In this document: positions 63,901 to 64,000 of the stretch, in pieces
Layout of the letters: each line of letters begins with the position of its first letter
Numbering within the stretch: position 1 is the first letter of the stretch
Assembly (NCBI GenBank): GCA_019155205.2
Contig: JAHNZQ020000004.1
Location: forward strand, 803,886-867,885
DNA from: Gracilaria vermiculophylla
Lineage: Eukaryota; Rhodophyta; Florideophyceae; Gracilariales; Gracilariaceae
DNA: 64,000 nt
Direction of reading: 5' to 3'
Position numbers and translations under genes: made by a program
Notes under the pieces: generated by a model
Databases searched by the model: none
Told to the model about the DNA's origin: nothing
Seen by the model: the letters and a program-made list of their open reading frames with translations, nothing else

Positions 63901-64000
63901 AGTTGAGGGGATGCAAAGGAAGTTCGCCAGCTCTGGCTCGGAGTTTACTTGGAGGTGCTCAAGTCACAACTTATATAGTGCTACTTCGCCGCACCATCGC

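Larger units (their letters stand above)
60971..64000 (-). mobile_element. Ty3/Gypsy chromovirus-type retrotransposon, pol part
   Basis: Read from 64000 downward the domains are RT, RNase H, integrase and chromodomain, which is the Gypsy order. The element continues past the window edge, where protease, gag and the 5' LTR should lie. At least three frame changes (near 62975, 62250 and 61250) show it is dead. Polypurine tract at 60938-60958. Confidence 0.85.

Overview
The window looks like nuclear DNA of a photosynthetic eukaryote, most likely a red alga of the florideophyte type (Chondrus/Gracilaria-like). The reasons are: very long uninterrupted ORFs (1638 and 2780 codons) with no visible introns; a tRNA-Leu(UAA) gene whose D-loop appears to carry a short ectopic intron, a habit known from red algal nuclear genomes; a small protein with a red-algal style plastid presequence (MAF...F) followed by a second, lumen-type signal; and long stretches packed with decayed LTR retrotransposons and Tc1-like elements. 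A run of exactly 100 N (42366-42465) is an assembly gap. No species can be named from the sequence alone.

Positions 1 to about 41600 are a gene-bearing region of single-copy genes on both strands, separated by 0.2-4 kb of apparently empty spacer. In order: a window-truncated PLP aminotransferase with a one-base frameshift (-), a membrane-anchored cyclophilin (+), tRNA-Leu (+), a phospholipid N-methyltransferase of the PEMT type (-), a cluster of near-perfect hairpins in a gene desert, Listerin/LTN1 (+), an arginine:glycine amidinotransferase-like enzyme (+), a TMEM14-like small membrane protein (-), a secreted or membrane HEXXH metallopeptidase with a cysteine-rich tail (-), a small plastid/lumen protein (+), an FAD aromatic-ring-type monooxygenase (+), a giant TPR protein with a separase/CHAT-like C-terminus (+), an unknown coiled-coil protein (-) and a C2H2 zinc-finger protein (+). 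These are housekeeping and accessory genes with no obvious operon-like or pathway linkage: proline isomerisation, phosphatidylcholine synthesis, ribosome-associated quality control, guanidino-compound synthesis and others.

Positions 41600 to 64000 are a transposon graveyard with readable nesting. Two Tc1-like copies lie tail to tail (about 42870-46735); the first is split by a roughly 690-bp insert. Next comes a copia-type LTR repeat (46963-50354) that is itself interrupted by a 2.85-kb PiggyBac-like DNA transposon flanked by a CTAG duplication. A collapsed internal region, a second LTR (51242-51788), a frameshifted but domain-complete copia gag-PR-IN-RT-RNaseH (52442-57411) and a repeated 3' block follow. 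The last element is a chromodomain-bearing Gypsy pol on the minus strand (60971 to beyond 64000), lying convergent to decayed plus-strand ORFs of unknown origin. All these elements look dead (stops, frameshifts, lost catalytic residues).

The points most worth a second look are the tRNA D-loop insertion, the CTAG-flanked PiggyBac-like element, the four-hairpin cluster near 9.4-9.65 kb, the metallopeptidase with a metallothionein-like tail, and the giant CHAT-like protein that seems to lack catalytic residues.
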